DNA from: Pseudomonas thermotolerans DSM 14292
Lineage (GTDB): Bacteria; Pseudomonadota; Gammaproteobacteria; Pseudomonadales; Pseudomonadaceae
Reading direction: 5' to 3'
DNA length: 64,000 bases
Assembly: GCF_000364625.1 (NCBI RefSeq)
Contig: NZ_KB822599.1
Coordinates: 186,001-250,000 of the forward strand
In this document: positions 37,603 to 52,829 of the stretch, in pieces
Numbering within the stretch: the first letter of the stretch is position 1
How the letters are laid out: each line of letters begins with the position of its first letter
Program-made: the position numbers and the translations under genes
The notes under the pieces: model-generated
Database searches by the model: none
Told to the model about the DNA's origin: nothing
Seen by the model: the letters and a program-made list of their open reading frames with translations, nothing else

Positions 37603-38439
37603 TCACTCCGGAATCGGCCAGTCCAGGCGCCAGCCGGCGCCGGCGTCCTGGGCCAGCAGCTCGGCCAGCCAGGGCAGCAGCTCGGCCAGCTCGTCCTCCA
37701 GCCCCCAGGGCGGATTGCTGATCACCAGCCCGGAGCCGGTCAGCCGCTCCGGATCCTCCGGGGCCGCCACGTACAGCTCGGCGCGCAGCAGCTTGGGGGC
37801 GGCGCTCTGTTCCAGGTTCAGGTAGAAGCGCTTCAGTTGATCCACGGACTTGATCGGGTACCAGATCGCCACCACCGTCTGGCGCATCCGGCCGATCGCT
37901 TCGTCGAGCGCCTTCACGCAGCGCTCCAGCTCGTCCACCTTCTCGAACGGCGGGTCGATCAGCAGCAGGCCGCGCTTCTCGTTGACCGGCAGCAGCGCCC
38001 GGGGAATGTGCCAGCCCTCGCCGAGGCGCACCACCACGCGGCGGTCGCCGGCCATGTTGGCCTTCAACAGCTGGCCGTCCTCGGGATGCTTCTCGTTGAG
38101 CAGCAGGCGGTCCTGGGGACGGGTCAGGCGCCGCGCCAGTTCCGGCGAGCCGGGGTAGTAGCGCAGCTCGCCGTCTGGGTTGAGAGCCAGGATGGCCTTC
38201 AGGTAGTCGCCGGCCAGCGCCGGTGCCTCGCTGGCCCACAGCCGGCCGATGCCGTCCTGCCATTCGTCTGTGCGGCTGGCCTGCTCGCCGAGTAGGTCGT
38301 AGAGCCCCACCCCGGCGTGGCTGTCCAGATAGGCGAAGGGCTTGTCCTTGCGCGACAGCAGGGCGATCAGGCGGGTCAGCACCAGGTGCTTGAGCACGTC
38401 GGCATGGTTGCCGGCATGGAAGGCGTGGCGGTAGTTCAT
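37603..38439 (-). CDS. rlmJ: 23S rRNA (adenine-2030-N6)-methyltransferase RlmJ
   Basis: This 278-residue SAM-dependent enzyme methylates A2030 of 23S rRNA. The start MNYRHAFHAGNHADVLKH is diagnostic, and LLLIDPPFE is the catalytic N6-adenine motif. E. coli RlmJ (YhiR) was earlier linked to use of DNA as a nutrient. Length matches. It is convergent with retS, nine bases apart, with no terminator seen. From memory, rlmJ begins a block that in P. aeruginosa lies elsewhere (about PA5019-PA5025). Confidence 0.94.
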   Translation of the reverse strand: MNYRHAFHAGNHADVLKHLVLTRLIALLSRKDKPFAYLDSHAGVGLYDLLGEQASRTDEWQDGIGRLWASEAPALAGDYLKAILALNPDGELRYYPGSPELARRLTRPQDRLLLNEKHPEDGQLLKANMAGDRRVVVRLGEGWHIPRALLPVNEKRGLLLIDPPFEKVDELERCVKALDEAIGRMRQTVVAIWYPIKSVDQLKRFYLNLEQSAAPKLLRAELYVAAPEDPERLTGSGLVISNPPWGLEDELAELLPWLAELLAQDAGAGWRLDWPIPE

Positions 38440-38494
38440 GAGGCTCTCCGAAGCAGGGCGCCAGTTTACCCGCTGACGGGGCCTTGTGCCTGCA

Positions 38495-38623
38495 TCAGTT
38501 CGAGCCGCGGTTCCGGGTGCTCGCCGGCGGCGCGATGCCGGGCGAGGCGGATAGCGCGGCGCCCAGCTCGGCCTCGATGGCCTGGTAGCGCACCGGATGG
38601 GCGCGCGGGTGCGGCTCCTGCAT
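38495..38623 (-). other. Possible small gene or gene remnant upstream of rlmJ
   Basis: A 42-codon frame on the minus strand begins MQEPHPRAHPVRYQAIEAEL and has an unusually strong GAGGGGAGG ribosome site six bases before its ATG. A 23-codon frame (38636-38707, starting MGGHIAGLIGAPYQHP) ends just before it. Another frame over the 3' half reads ARHRAAGEHPEPRLEL, so a frameshifted remnant is possible. I recognise no family. Together with the rlmJ leader this is all I can see in the 38440-38780 gap. Confidence 0.25.
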
Positions 38624-38780
38624 CAGCGCCTCCCCTCAGAGCGGCAGGCAGTCCAGTTGCGGATGCTGGTAGGGAGCGCCGATCAGCCCGGCGATGTGGC
38701 CGCCCATCACCGCCGCTGATGATGCTGGGCGGCCCGCCGCACGGCTGCCTAGACTCGCCAGAGTCACCGGAGGGCCCGTC

Positions 38781-40583
38781 ATGTCCGAAACCCTGCTCAG
38801 CTCCCGCAACCTGGCCTTCGAGCTCTACGAAGTGCTGGATGCCGTCGCGCTCACCCAGCGCCCGCGCTTCGCCGAACACAGCCGCGCCACCTTCGATGCC
38901 GCGCTGGCCACCGCGCGGCGCCTCGCCGAGGAGGAGTTCGCCCCGCACAACCGCAAGAGCGACGAACAGGAGCCGCGCTTCGTCGACGGCGGTGTGCAGT
39001 TGATCCCCGAGTTGGCGCCGGCCCTGCGCGCCTTCCACGAGGCCGGTTTTCTCAACGCCAGCCGGGATTTCGAGGCCGGCGGCATGCAGCTGCCGCAGCT
39101 GCTGTCCCGCGCCTGCTTCGCCCACTTCCAGGCCGCCAACATCGCCACCGCCTCCTACCCGCTGCTGAGCATGGCCGCCAGCCGGCTGCTCGACAGCTTC
39201 GGAGATGCCGAGCAGAAGCGCCGCTTCCTGCAACCGATGCTCGAGGGCCGCTTCTTCGGCACCATGGCGCTCACCGAGCCGCAGGCCGGCTCCTCGCTGG
39301 CCGACATCCGCACCCGCGCCGAACCGCACCCCGACGGCAGCTACCGCCTCAGGGGCAACAAGATCTTCATCTCCGCCGGCGACCATCCGCTGGCCGAGAA
39401 CATCGTGCACCTGGTACTGGCCCGCCTGCCGGATGCGCCGCCCGGGGTGAAGGGCATCAGCCTGTTCATCGTGCCCAAGTATCTGGTCAACGCGGACGGC
39501 AGCCTGGGCCCGCGCAACGACGTGAGCCTGGCCGGCCTGTTCCACAAGATGGGCTGGCGCGGCACCACCTCTACGGCGCTCAACTTCGGCGACAACGGCC
39601 AGTGCGTCGGCTACCTGGTGGGCCAGCCGCACCACGGCCTGGCCTACATGTTCCAGATGATGAACGAGGCGCGCATCGGCGTCGGCATGGGCGCCGTCAT
39701 GCTCGGCTACGCCGGCTACCTCTACGCGCTCGACTACGCCCGCCAACGCCCCCAGGGCCGCCTGCCGGAGGCGAAGGACCCGCAGGCGCCCATGGTGCCG
39801 ATCATCGCCCATGCCGACGTGCGGCGCATGCTGCTGATCCAGAAGGCCTACGTGGAAGGCGCCTTCGACCTGGGCCTGTATGCCGCGCGCCTGATGGACG
39901 ACAGCGAGACTCTGGAGACCGCCGAGGACCGCACCCACGCCCTGGAGCTGCTCGACCTGCTCACCCCGGTCGTCAAGGCCTGGCCCTCCGAGTTCTGTCT
40001 GAAGGCCAACGAGCTGGCCATCCAGATCCTCGGCGGCCATGGCTACACCCGCGACCACCCGGTGGAGCACTACTACCGCGACAATCGCCTGAACCCCATC
40101 CACGAGGGAACCAACGGCATCCAGTCGCTGGACCTGCTCGGCCGCAAGCTGATCCAGAACGACGGCGCCGGCCTGCGCCAGCTGTTCAAGCGGATCAACG
40201 CCTGCTGCCAGCGCGCCGCCGGCAATCCCGCCCTGGCCCAGCTGCGCCAGCCCCTGGAGCAGTTGCTGGGGCAGCTGCAGCGGGTCACCCTGGGCCTGCT
40301 CGACGACCTGCTGGCCGGCCGGGCGAGCCTGGCGCTGGCCAACTCGGCGCTCTACCTCAAGGTGTTCGGCCACGCAGTGATCGGCTGGCGCTGGCTGGAA
40401 CAGGCGCTGTGCGCCGAACGCGGCCTGGCTGCCGGCAACCCGGCGGATGCCGACTTCTACCGCGGCAAACTGCAGGCGGCGCGCTACTTCCTGACCTGGG
40501 AAGTGCCGGCCTGCCGCCACGAGCTGGAGTTGCTGGAAGCCCGCGACGACACCTGCCTGGCCATGCAGGACGCCTGGTTCTGA
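38781..40583 (+). CDS. Acyl-CoA dehydrogenase family protein (long, about 600 residues)
   Basis: The 600-residue FAD enzyme has the acyl-CoA dehydrogenase N-terminal, middle (MALTEPQAGSSLADI) and C-terminal domains. The catalytic glutamate region YRDNRLNPIHEGTNGIQ is present, and a C-terminal extension of about 130 residues is typical of the DmdC-like branch. Family members are often annotated 3-methylmercaptopropionyl-CoA dehydrogenase, but the true substrate here is unknown. The start has GGAGGG upstream. It precedes nhaP2, as in the P. aeruginosa PA5020-PA5021 arrangement recalled from memory. Confidence 0.9.
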   Translation: MSETLLSSRNLAFELYEVLDAVALTQRPRFAEHSRATFDAALATARRLAEEEFAPHNRKSDEQEPRFVDGGVQLIPELAPALRAFHEAGFLNASRDFEAGGMQLPQLLSRACFAHFQAANIATASYPLLSMAASRLLDSFGDAEQKRRFLQPMLEGRFFGTMALTEPQAGSSLADIRTRAEPHPDGSYRLRGNKIFISAGDHPLAENIVHLVLARLPDAPPGVKGISLFIVPKYLVNADGSLGPRNDVSLAGLFHKMGWRGTTSTALNFGDNGQCVGYLVGQPHHGLAYMFQMMNEARIGVGMGAVMLGYAGYLYALDYARQRPQGRLPEAKDPQAPMVPIIAHADVRRMLLIQKAYVEGAFDLGLYAARLMDDSETLETAEDRTHALELLDLLTPVVKAWPSEFCLKANELAIQILGGHGYTRDHPVEHYYRDNRLNPIHEGTNGIQSLDLLGRKLIQNDGAGLRQLFKRINACCQRAAGNPALAQLRQPLEQLLGQLQRVTLGLLDDLLAGRASLALANSALYLKVFGHAVIGWRWLEQALCAERGLAAGNPADADFYRGKLQAARYFLTWEVPACRHELELLEARDDTCLAMQDAWF

Positions 40584-40788
40584 AGCCGCCGGGACCCCGC
40601 GCCACTCGCGGCGGAGCCCATGCTCCGGTCATCGCCAACGCCCGTGACCTGCCCGCCGCGCGGACCGTCAGATGACTTGCGCGGCCCTTGCGGTCACGCG
40701 CCGGCAGCGGTTTAAATCAGCAGCTGCCGGTGCCGCCGCACCACCCTCCCCCTCCGCTTCGCCCATCACTGTCACCGCTGGAGTTCCC

Positions 40789-42534
<1,746 letters not shown>

Positions 42535-42562
42535 CTCTGCAACCTTTCGCGACGCTCTGATC

Positions 42563-47372
<4,810 letters not shown>

Positions 47373-47406
47373 GCGGCCAGAGATCCTCTCTCCCGGCCCT
47401 CGACCG

Positions 47407-48117
47407 TCAGCGCGCGGAGGGCGCCTCGGCGAGCAGCCAGTCCAGCCCCATGGCCACATGGCGCTCGCTGCTGTCCACCAGCGGCAGCGGCGTGCTGACA
47501 CCGTCCAGCAGCAGACCGATCTCGGTGCAGCCGAGGATCGCCGCCTGGGCGCCGCGCGCCGCCAGCCGCTCCAACTGTTTCAGGTAGAAGGCCCGCGAGC
47601 TATCCAAGAAGCGTCCCTGGCACAGCTCGGCGAAGATGATCCGGTCGATCTCCGCCATGCCCGGCGCATCCGGAACCAGCACCTGGATACCGTAACGCGC
47701 GGCGAGCCGTTCGCGGTAGAAGGCCTCGGCCATGGTGAAGCGGGTGCCGAGCAGCGCCGCGCGGCGCACCCCCAGCTCGCGCAGGGCCGCGCCCACCGCA
47801 TCGCCGATATGCAGCAGGGGAATCCCCACCGCCGCCTCGATCGAGGCCGCCACCTTGTGCATGGTGTTGGTAGCCAGCAGCAGCGCCCCGGCGCCGGCTC
47901 TCTCCAGGCCGCGGGCGGCCTCGGCGAGCTGGCGCCCGGCCGCGTCCCAGTCGCCGGAACGCTGCAGGGCGGCGATGCCGGCGAAGTCCACCGAGTGCAG
48001 CAGCAAGGGGGCCGAGTGCAACCCACCGAGCCGCTCGCGCACGCCCTGGTTGAGCAGCCGGTAATAGGTGACGGTGGATTCCCAGCTCATGCCGCCGAGT
48101 ACGCCCAGAAGTCGCAT
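47407..48117 (-). CDS. Aspartate/glutamate racemase family protein (YgeA type)
   Basis: The 236-residue protein matches the Asp/Glu racemase fold: MRLLGVLGGMSWEST at the start, TNTMHKV near 83 and LGCTEIGLLL near 197. Most racemases use two cysteines. Here the first is replaced by Thr 83 while Cys 197 is kept, the same pair reported, as I recall, for E. coli YgeA, an L-Asp/Glu-specific racemase. Product and role (D-amino acid supply or signalling) are inferred. It is convergent with selO and divergent from the TauE/SafE gene. Confidence 0.87.
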   Translation of the reverse strand: MRLLGVLGGMSWESTVTYYRLLNQGVRERLGGLHSAPLLLHSVDFAGIAALQRSGDWDAAGRQLAEAARGLERAGAGALLLATNTMHKVAASIEAAVGIPLLHIGDAVGAALRELGVRRAALLGTRFTMAEAFYRERLAARYGIQVLVPDAPGMAEIDRIIFAELCQGRFLDSSRAFYLKQLERLAARGAQAAILGCTEIGLLLDGVSTPLPLVDSSERHVAMGLDWLLAEAPSAR

Positions 48118-48258
48118 TTCTCGCCTCCCCTCTGTCGGTTTCCCAGCCTAGCGACCACCGCCGCGCCGGCACAGGCACAGTTGCCGAGAGGGGCGGCGAT
48201 ACAGCCGGAGCCTCAGGCGCCTTATCACTCCGAGTCATATGAACCTCAGGAATTGATC

Positions 48259-48288
48259 TTGGACGCTCTAAGAGAAGGCCACTATCTT
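48259..48288 (+). promoter_or_regulatory. Candidate promoter for the TauE/SafE gene
   Basis: TTGGAC (48259-48264) and TATCTT (48283-48288) are separated by 18 bases and end 55 bases before the ATG at 48344. The area is less GC-rich than its surroundings. The same bases could instead be a short coding frame from a TTG at 48259, described in the findings. Confidence 0.35.
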
Positions 48289-48343
48289 TCGTCGCCTGCT
48301 TATTTCCGCCTGTTCTACCACCAACTGTCAGGCTCTTCCCCGC

Positions 48344-49318
48344 ATGAAAATCCGTGACCTCGACCTCAGCCCGAGCCCCCTCAACGCAGAGCACGAGGCA
48401 CTGGGGCTTCCGCCCGTGGAAGCCTACGTTTCCCAGCCCGACAACCATCCGGTATTGCGCGGCGCCATGTGGGCCGCCGTACTGATCCTCGCCGGCCTGC
48501 TGTCCTTCCTGATCTGGCGGCTGTTCTCCAGCAACGGCAGCAGCGGCGCCCTGCACATCATCGAGAGCACCCTGAGCAGCTCGGCATTCTGGAGCGCCGT
48601 GGCGGTGGGCTTCTTCGCCCAGGTGATCGACGGCGCCCTGGGCATGGCCTACGGCATCACCGCCACCACCTTCCTGCTCTCCGCCGGCGCCACCCCGGCG
48701 GCGGCCAGCGCCAGCGTGCACATCGCCGAGGTGTTCACCACCGGCCTGTCGGGCATCTCCCACGTCAAGCTGGGCAACGTCGACAAGGCACTGTTCCTGC
48801 GCCTGCTGCTGCCCGGGAGCATCGGTGCGATCCTCGGCGCCATCCTGGTCACCCAGGTGGACGGCGCGCTGATGAAGCCGTTCATCTCCGCCTACCTGCT
48901 GGTCATGGGCCTGTACATCCTCAGCAAGGCTTACCGCCAGATGATCCAGCGTCGCACGCCGAAGCACGTCGGCAAGCTGGCGCTGTTCGGCGGCTTCGTG
49001 GACGCCGCCGGCGGCGGCGGCTGGGGCCCGGTGGTGACCAGCAGCCTGCTCGGCTCCGGCAGCGACCCGCGCACCACCATCGGCTCGGTGAACTTCGCGG
49101 AATTCTTCCTCACCCTGTCCAGCGCCACCTCCTTCATCCTCCTCGCCGGCCAGCCGGCCACCTGGATGATGGTCGCCGGCCTGGTGCTCGGCGGGCTGTT
49201 CGCCGCGCCCTTCGCCGCCCTGCTGTGCAAGAAGCTTTCCGCGCGCACCCTGCTGACCATCGTCGGCTGCCTGATCACCTGCATCAGCGCCTACAACATC
49301 TACAGCAGCCTGTTCTAG
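48344..49318 (+). CDS. TauE/SafE family sulfite/anion exporter
   Basis: This is a 324-residue protein with a 40-residue hydrophilic N-terminus and about eight membrane helices. It shows the paired TauE/SafE repeats, for example GFFAQVIDGALGMAYG and LFGGFVDAAGGGGWGP. The family exports sulfite, sulfoacetate or related anions. The neighbour metY, on the same strand and 113 bases downstream, makes homocysteine from sulfide and O-acetylhomoserine, so a link to sulfur metabolism is reasonable. From memory the same order (PA5024-PA5025) occurs in P. aeruginosa. The substrate is inferred. Confidence 0.87.
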   Translation: MKIRDLDLSPSPLNAEHEALGLPPVEAYVSQPDNHPVLRGAMWAAVLILAGLLSFLIWRLFSSNGSSGALHIIESTLSSSAFWSAVAVGFFAQVIDGALGMAYGITATTFLLSAGATPAAASASVHIAEVFTTGLSGISHVKLGNVDKALFLRLLLPGSIGAILGAILVTQVDGALMKPFISAYLLVMGLYILSKAYRQMIQRRTPKHVGKLALFGGFVDAAGGGGWGPVVTSSLLGSGSDPRTTIGSVNFAEFFLTLSSATSFILLAGQPATWMMVAGLVLGGLFAAPFAALLCKKLSARTLLTIVGCLITCISAYNIYSSLF

Positions 49319-49369
49319 GCCAATAACCTTTCCATCTAGGAAGATCGGGCTTTTTATTCCATCGGGTCA

Positions 49370-49398
49370 TTGACGGGTCGCCGGCCCTTTACCATCCT
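49370..49398 (+). promoter_or_regulatory. Candidate promoter for metY
   Basis: TTGACG (49370-49375) and CATCCT (49393-49398) are separated by 17 bases and end 33 bases before the metY ATG. The -35 is good and the -10 is weak. Confidence 0.35.
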
Positions 49399-49431
49399 GC
49401 GCTTTTTCATCCCCATCGAAGGAGCGCAGCC

Positions 49432-50709
49432 ATGAAACCGGAAACCCTGGCCATCCATGCCGGCTACAGTCCCGACCCGACCACCAAGGCAGTGGCGGTG
49501 CCGATCTACCAGACCAGCTCCTACGCCTTCGACGACACCCAGCACGGCGCCGACCTGTTCGACCTCAAGGTGGCCGGCAACATCTACACCCGCATCATGA
49601 ACCCCACCAACGACGTGCTGGAGAAGCGCGTCGCCGCCCTGGAAGGCGGCGTGGGGGCGCTGGCGGTGGCCTCCGGCATGGCGGCCATCACCTACGCCAT
49701 CCAGACCATCGCCGAGGCCGGCGACAACATCGTCTCGGTGGCCAAGCTGTACGGCGGCACCTACAACCTGTTCGCCCACACCCTGCCGCGCTTCGGCATC
49801 GAGGTGCGCTTCGCCCCCCACGACGACCTCGCCGCCCTGGAGGCGCTGATCGACGAACGCACCAAGGCGGTGTTCTGCGAATCCATCGGCAACCCGGCCG
49901 GCAACATCGTCGACCTGGCCGCCCTGGCCGAGGCCGCGCACCGCCACGGCGTGCCGCTGATCGTCGACAACACCGTGGCCACCCCGATCCTCTGCCGCCC
50001 CTTCGAGCACGGCGCGGACATCGTGGTGCACTCGCTGACCAAGTACATCGGCGGCCACGGCACCAGCATCGGCGGCATCGTGGTGGACTCCGGCAAGTTC
50101 CCCTGGGCCGAGCACAAGGCACGCTTCCCCCTGCTCAACACCCCGGACCCGTCCTACCACGGCGTGACCTACACCGAGGCTTTCGGTCCCGCCGCCTTCA
50201 TCGGCCGCTGCCGGGTGGTGCCGCTACGCAACATGGGCGCGACGCTGTCGCCGTTCAACGCCTTCCTGATCCTGCAGGGCCTGGAGACCCTGGCCCTGCG
50301 CATGGAGCGGCACACCGAGAATGCCCTCAAGGTGGCCCAGTACCTGCGCCAGCACCCACAGGTGGCCTGGGTGCAGTACGCCGGCCTCGAGGACCATCCG
50401 GAATACCCGCTGGCCCAGCGCTACATGGGCGGCAAGCCGGCGGCGATCCTCTCCTTCGGCATCAAGGGCGGGCAGGAAGCCGGCGCGCGCTTCATCGACG
50501 CGCTCAAGCTGGTGGTGCGTCTGGTGAACATCGGCGACGCCAAGTCGCTGGCCTGCCACCCGGCCTCCACCACCCACAGGCAGCTCAACGACGAGGAGCT
50601 GGCCAAGGCCGGCGTGCCCCGCGACATGGTGCGCCTGTCGATCGGCATCGAGCACTTCGACGACATCCGCGCCGACCTGGAACAGGCCCTGGAAGCCTCC
50701 AGGGCCTGA
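49432..50709 (+). CDS. metY: O-acetylhomoserine aminocarboxypropyltransferase / sulfhydrylase
   Basis: This 425-residue PLP enzyme makes homocysteine from O-acetylhomoserine and sulfide. It belongs to the Cys/Met metabolism family. The PLP lysine is K204 in [16 protein letters not shown]. The signatures [30 protein letters not shown] and the C-terminal [12 protein letters not shown] are present. Length matches MetY (about 425-430), longer than MetZ. The ribosome site is AAGGAG. It converges with the chemotaxis operon. Confidence 0.94.
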   Translation: MKPETLAIHAGYSPDPTTKAVAVPIYQTSSYAFDDTQHGADLFDLKVAGNIYTRIMNPTNDVLEKRVAALEGGVGALAVASGMAAITYAIQTIAEAGDNIVSVAKLYGGTYNLFAHTLPRFGIEVRFAPHDDLAALEALIDERTKAVFCESIGNPAGNIVDLAALAEAAHRHGVPLIVDNTVATPILCRPFEHGADIVVHSLTKYIGGHGTSIGGIVVDSGKFPWAEHKARFPLLNTPDPSYHGVTYTEAFGPAAFIGRCRVVPLRNMGATLSPFNAFLILQGLETLALRMERHTENALKVAQYLRQHPQVAWVQYAGLEDHPEYPLAQRYMGGKPAAILSFGIKGGQEAGARFIDALKLVVRLVNIGDAKSLACHPASTTHRQLNDEELAKAGVPRDMVRLSIGIEHFDDIRADLEQALEASRA

Positions 50710-50717
50710 TCCCGCCG

Positions 50718-50749
50718 GGCCGGACCTGGCGCGGCCGGCCCGTCCGGCC
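50718..50749. terminator. Hairpin between metY and the end of the chemotaxis operon
   Basis: GGCCGGAC (50718-50725) and GTCCGGCC (50742-50749) form an eight-base stem with a 16-base, GC-rich loop, exactly filling the gap between two convergent genes. No T run is present on either side. Confidence 0.45.
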
Positions 50750-52003
50750 TCACGCTCCGGGGGCGCCGGCCTCTCCGGGCGACATGGCCAGCGCGGCGAG
50801 CACGGCCTCGCGCAGGCGCCGGAACTCCCCGGCGAAGGCGGCGTAGCTGGCCCGCCAGGGCTGGGCGTCGCGCAGTTCCTGCTCCAGGGTGACGCTCAGG
50901 GACTCCAACTGCACGGCCCCCAGGGTGGCGGCCATGGACTTGAAGCGGTGCAGCAGCGCCTGGGCGTCCTCGCCGCTCTGCGCCTCGAGGCTGGCCAGCA
51001 GCTCGTCCGGCACCCCGGCGTGGTCCTCGACGAAGCGCAGCAGCAGATTGCGGTACAGCGTGTGGTTGCCGAGCAGGCGTTCCAGGGCGGCCCGCTGGTC
51101 GAGACCGGCGATCTCCGGCAGCCCGGCCTCCGGCACCGCGCGCGGCGTCGGCGCGACCGCGCCGCCGTCGGACTGCGGCGCGCGGGCCAGCCAGCGCTCC
51201 AGCAGCGCCTCTAGGTGGCGCGGATCCACCGGCTTGGCCAGGTAGTCGCTCATCCCCGCCGCCAGGCAACGCTCGCGGTCGCCGCTGAGGTTGCTGGCGG
51301 TGAGGGCGATCACCGTCAGCTCGGGGTACAGAGGACGCAACCGGCGTAGGGTTTCCAGGCCGTCCATCTCGGGCATCTGCAGGTCCATCAGGACCAGCTC
51401 GATGCTGGCATCGGCGGCCAGTCGCTGCAGCGCCTCGCGGCCGTTGCGCGCGGTACTCAGGCGCAGCCCCAGGGCCAGCAGCTGCTCGCTGGCCACCTCG
51501 AGGTTGAGCGCATCGTCCTCTACCAGCAACACGTGGCGCCCCTGCAGCGGCAGGCCGTGCAGCGCCTCGCCCGGCTCATCCGCCGCCCGCCGGTCCACGC
51601 CGCGCAGGCGCGCACCGGCCGCCTGGCGCACCGTCTGCACCAGCTGGGCGCGCTGCTCCTGGATGAACTGGCCGACGCCCATACCCGGCTTGCAGAGAAT
51701 CGCCACCGCGCCGGCATCCATGGCGTCCAGGGCGATCGCCGAGCCCTGCTCGGCCAGCGAGGAGAACACGATGGTGGGGATCGGCTTCTGCTGCATCAGC
51801 TGGCGCAGGAAGGTCAGGTCGTCCATGCGCGGCATTTCCACGTCCACCACCAGCACGTCGGGGCACAGGGTATCGAGCTTCTGCAGGGCGAACAGCGGAT
51901 CGTGGGCGACGCCCACCACCTCGATGTCCGGCTCGCTGCCGAGCTGCTCGCGAAGCATGGAGCGGACCACCGCCGAGTCGTCGACGATCATTACCTTGAT
52001 CAT
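50750..52003 (-). CDS. CheB-derived receiver fused to a second receiver and an HPt domain (no methylesterase)
   Basis: The 417-residue protein begins exactly like CheB: MIKVMIVDDSAVVRSMLRE, with receiver aspartate D54 in VVDVEMPRMDD and CKPG near 105. At about residue 135, where CheB enters its methylesterase domain, it switches to a linker typical of hybrid kinases. A second full receiver follows (LLVEDDALNLEVA, D207 in LMDLQMPEMDG, LAKPVD), then an HPt-like domain near 300-400 with LLHRFKSMAATLGA (His 352; the usual Gly is Ser). No methylesterase motif is present. The start overlaps the cheR stop by four bases (ATGA), so it sits where cheB is expected. It looks like an in-frame deletion fusing cheB to a downstream hybrid kinase gene, or a purposeful REC-REC-HPt relay. 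Confidence 0.85.
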   Translation of the reverse strand: MIKVMIVDDSAVVRSMLREQLGSEPDIEVVGVAHDPLFALQKLDTLCPDVLVVDVEMPRMDDLTFLRQLMQQKPIPTIVFSSLAEQGSAIALDAMDAGAVAILCKPGMGVGQFIQEQRAQLVQTVRQAAGARLRGVDRRAADEPGEALHGLPLQGRHVLLVEDDALNLEVASEQLLALGLRLSTARNGREALQRLAADASIELVLMDLQMPEMDGLETLRRLRPLYPELTVIALTASNLSGDRERCLAAGMSDYLAKPVDPRHLEALLERWLARAPQSDGGAVAPTPRAVPEAGLPEIAGLDQRAALERLLGNHTLYRNLLLRFVEDHAGVPDELLASLEAQSGEDAQALLHRFKSMAATLGAVQLESLSVTLEQELRDAQPWRASYAAFAGEFRRLREAVLAALAMSPGEAGAPGA

Positions 52004-52824
52004 GCCGACAGCCTCTGCCGGTGGGGCACGCGGGCCATGCGGTAGATGGAGGGGGCCAGCTGCTGCAGTGGCAGGGAGAGGCCCGCCAGCGACTCGCAAT
52101 GGCCGATGATCAGCCAGCCGCCGGGACGCAGGGTGGCACAGAGGTTGTCCAGCACCCGCTGGCGGGTCGGCTGATCGAAATAGATCAGTACGTTGCGCAG
52201 GAAGATCACGTCGAACTCGTCAGGCTCGGCCCAGGCGTCGAGCAGGTTGTGCTGGACGAAGCGCACCCGCGCGCGCAACTCCGGATCGATCAGCAGCATC
52301 CCCTCGTAGTGGCCCGTGCCACGCCGGCAGAAACGCTTGAGGTAGTCGCGGGGCAGCAGATCCAGGCGATCCATGCGGTACAGCCCGCTGCGCGCCTGCT
52401 GCAGGGCGCGGCCGCAGATGTCGCTGGCGGTCAGCTGCCAGCGCTGGCCCAGTTGGTCGGCCAGCACCATGGCCAGGCTGTAGGGCTCCTCGCCGGTGGA
52501 AGCAGCGGCGCACCAGACCTTGGCCGCGCGGTCGCGAATATCCGGCAGAATGCGCTCGCGCAGCAGGGCGAAATGCCCCGGCTCGCGGAAGAAATAGGTC
52601 TCGTTGGTGGTCAGGCGGTCGAGCATCTCGGCACGCTCGACCTCGCCCACGGGGCTGAAGACATGCTCCAGATAGGCATCGAAGTCGGCCAGCCCCAGAG
52701 CCTCCACCCGCCGCCACAACCGGCTCACTACCATGGACCCCTTCTGTGCGCTGAGCTGGATCCCGGCATTGCGGTAGAGCCATTCCTGGATGCGTTGAAA
52801 GGCCTTGGGACTGAGCGGCTTCAT
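52000..52824 (-). CDS. cheR: Chemotaxis protein methyltransferase CheR
   Basis: The 274-residue protein methylates glutamates of chemoreceptors using SAM. It has the N-terminal CheR helical domain (about 5-60) and the catalytic domain with TTNETYFFREPGHF, WCAAASTGEEPYSLAM and FDVIFLRNVLIYFD. Family length and motifs are complete. It starts five bases after the cheW stop and overlaps the CheB-like gene by four bases. Because its usual counterpart, the CheB methylesterase, is missing here, adaptation would be one-sided unless another CheB exists in the genome. Confidence 0.94.
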   Translation of the reverse strand: MKPLSPKAFQRIQEWLYRNAGIQLSAQKGSMVVSRLWRRVEALGLADFDAYLEHVFSPVGEVERAEMLDRLTTNETYFFREPGHFALLRERILPDIRDRAAKVWCAAASTGEEPYSLAMVLADQLGQRWQLTASDICGRALQQARSGLYRMDRLDLLPRDYLKRFCRRGTGHYEGMLLIDPELRARVRFVQHNLLDAWAEPDEFDVIFLRNVLIYFDQPTRQRVLDNLCATLRPGGWLIIGHCESLAGLSLPLQQLAPSIYRMARVPHRQRLSA

Positions 52825-52829
52825 GCTGA

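Noticed and set aside
38466..40520. 684-codon minus-strand frame
   Set aside because: It is the shadow of the acyl-CoA dehydrogenase gene, with low-complexity translation.
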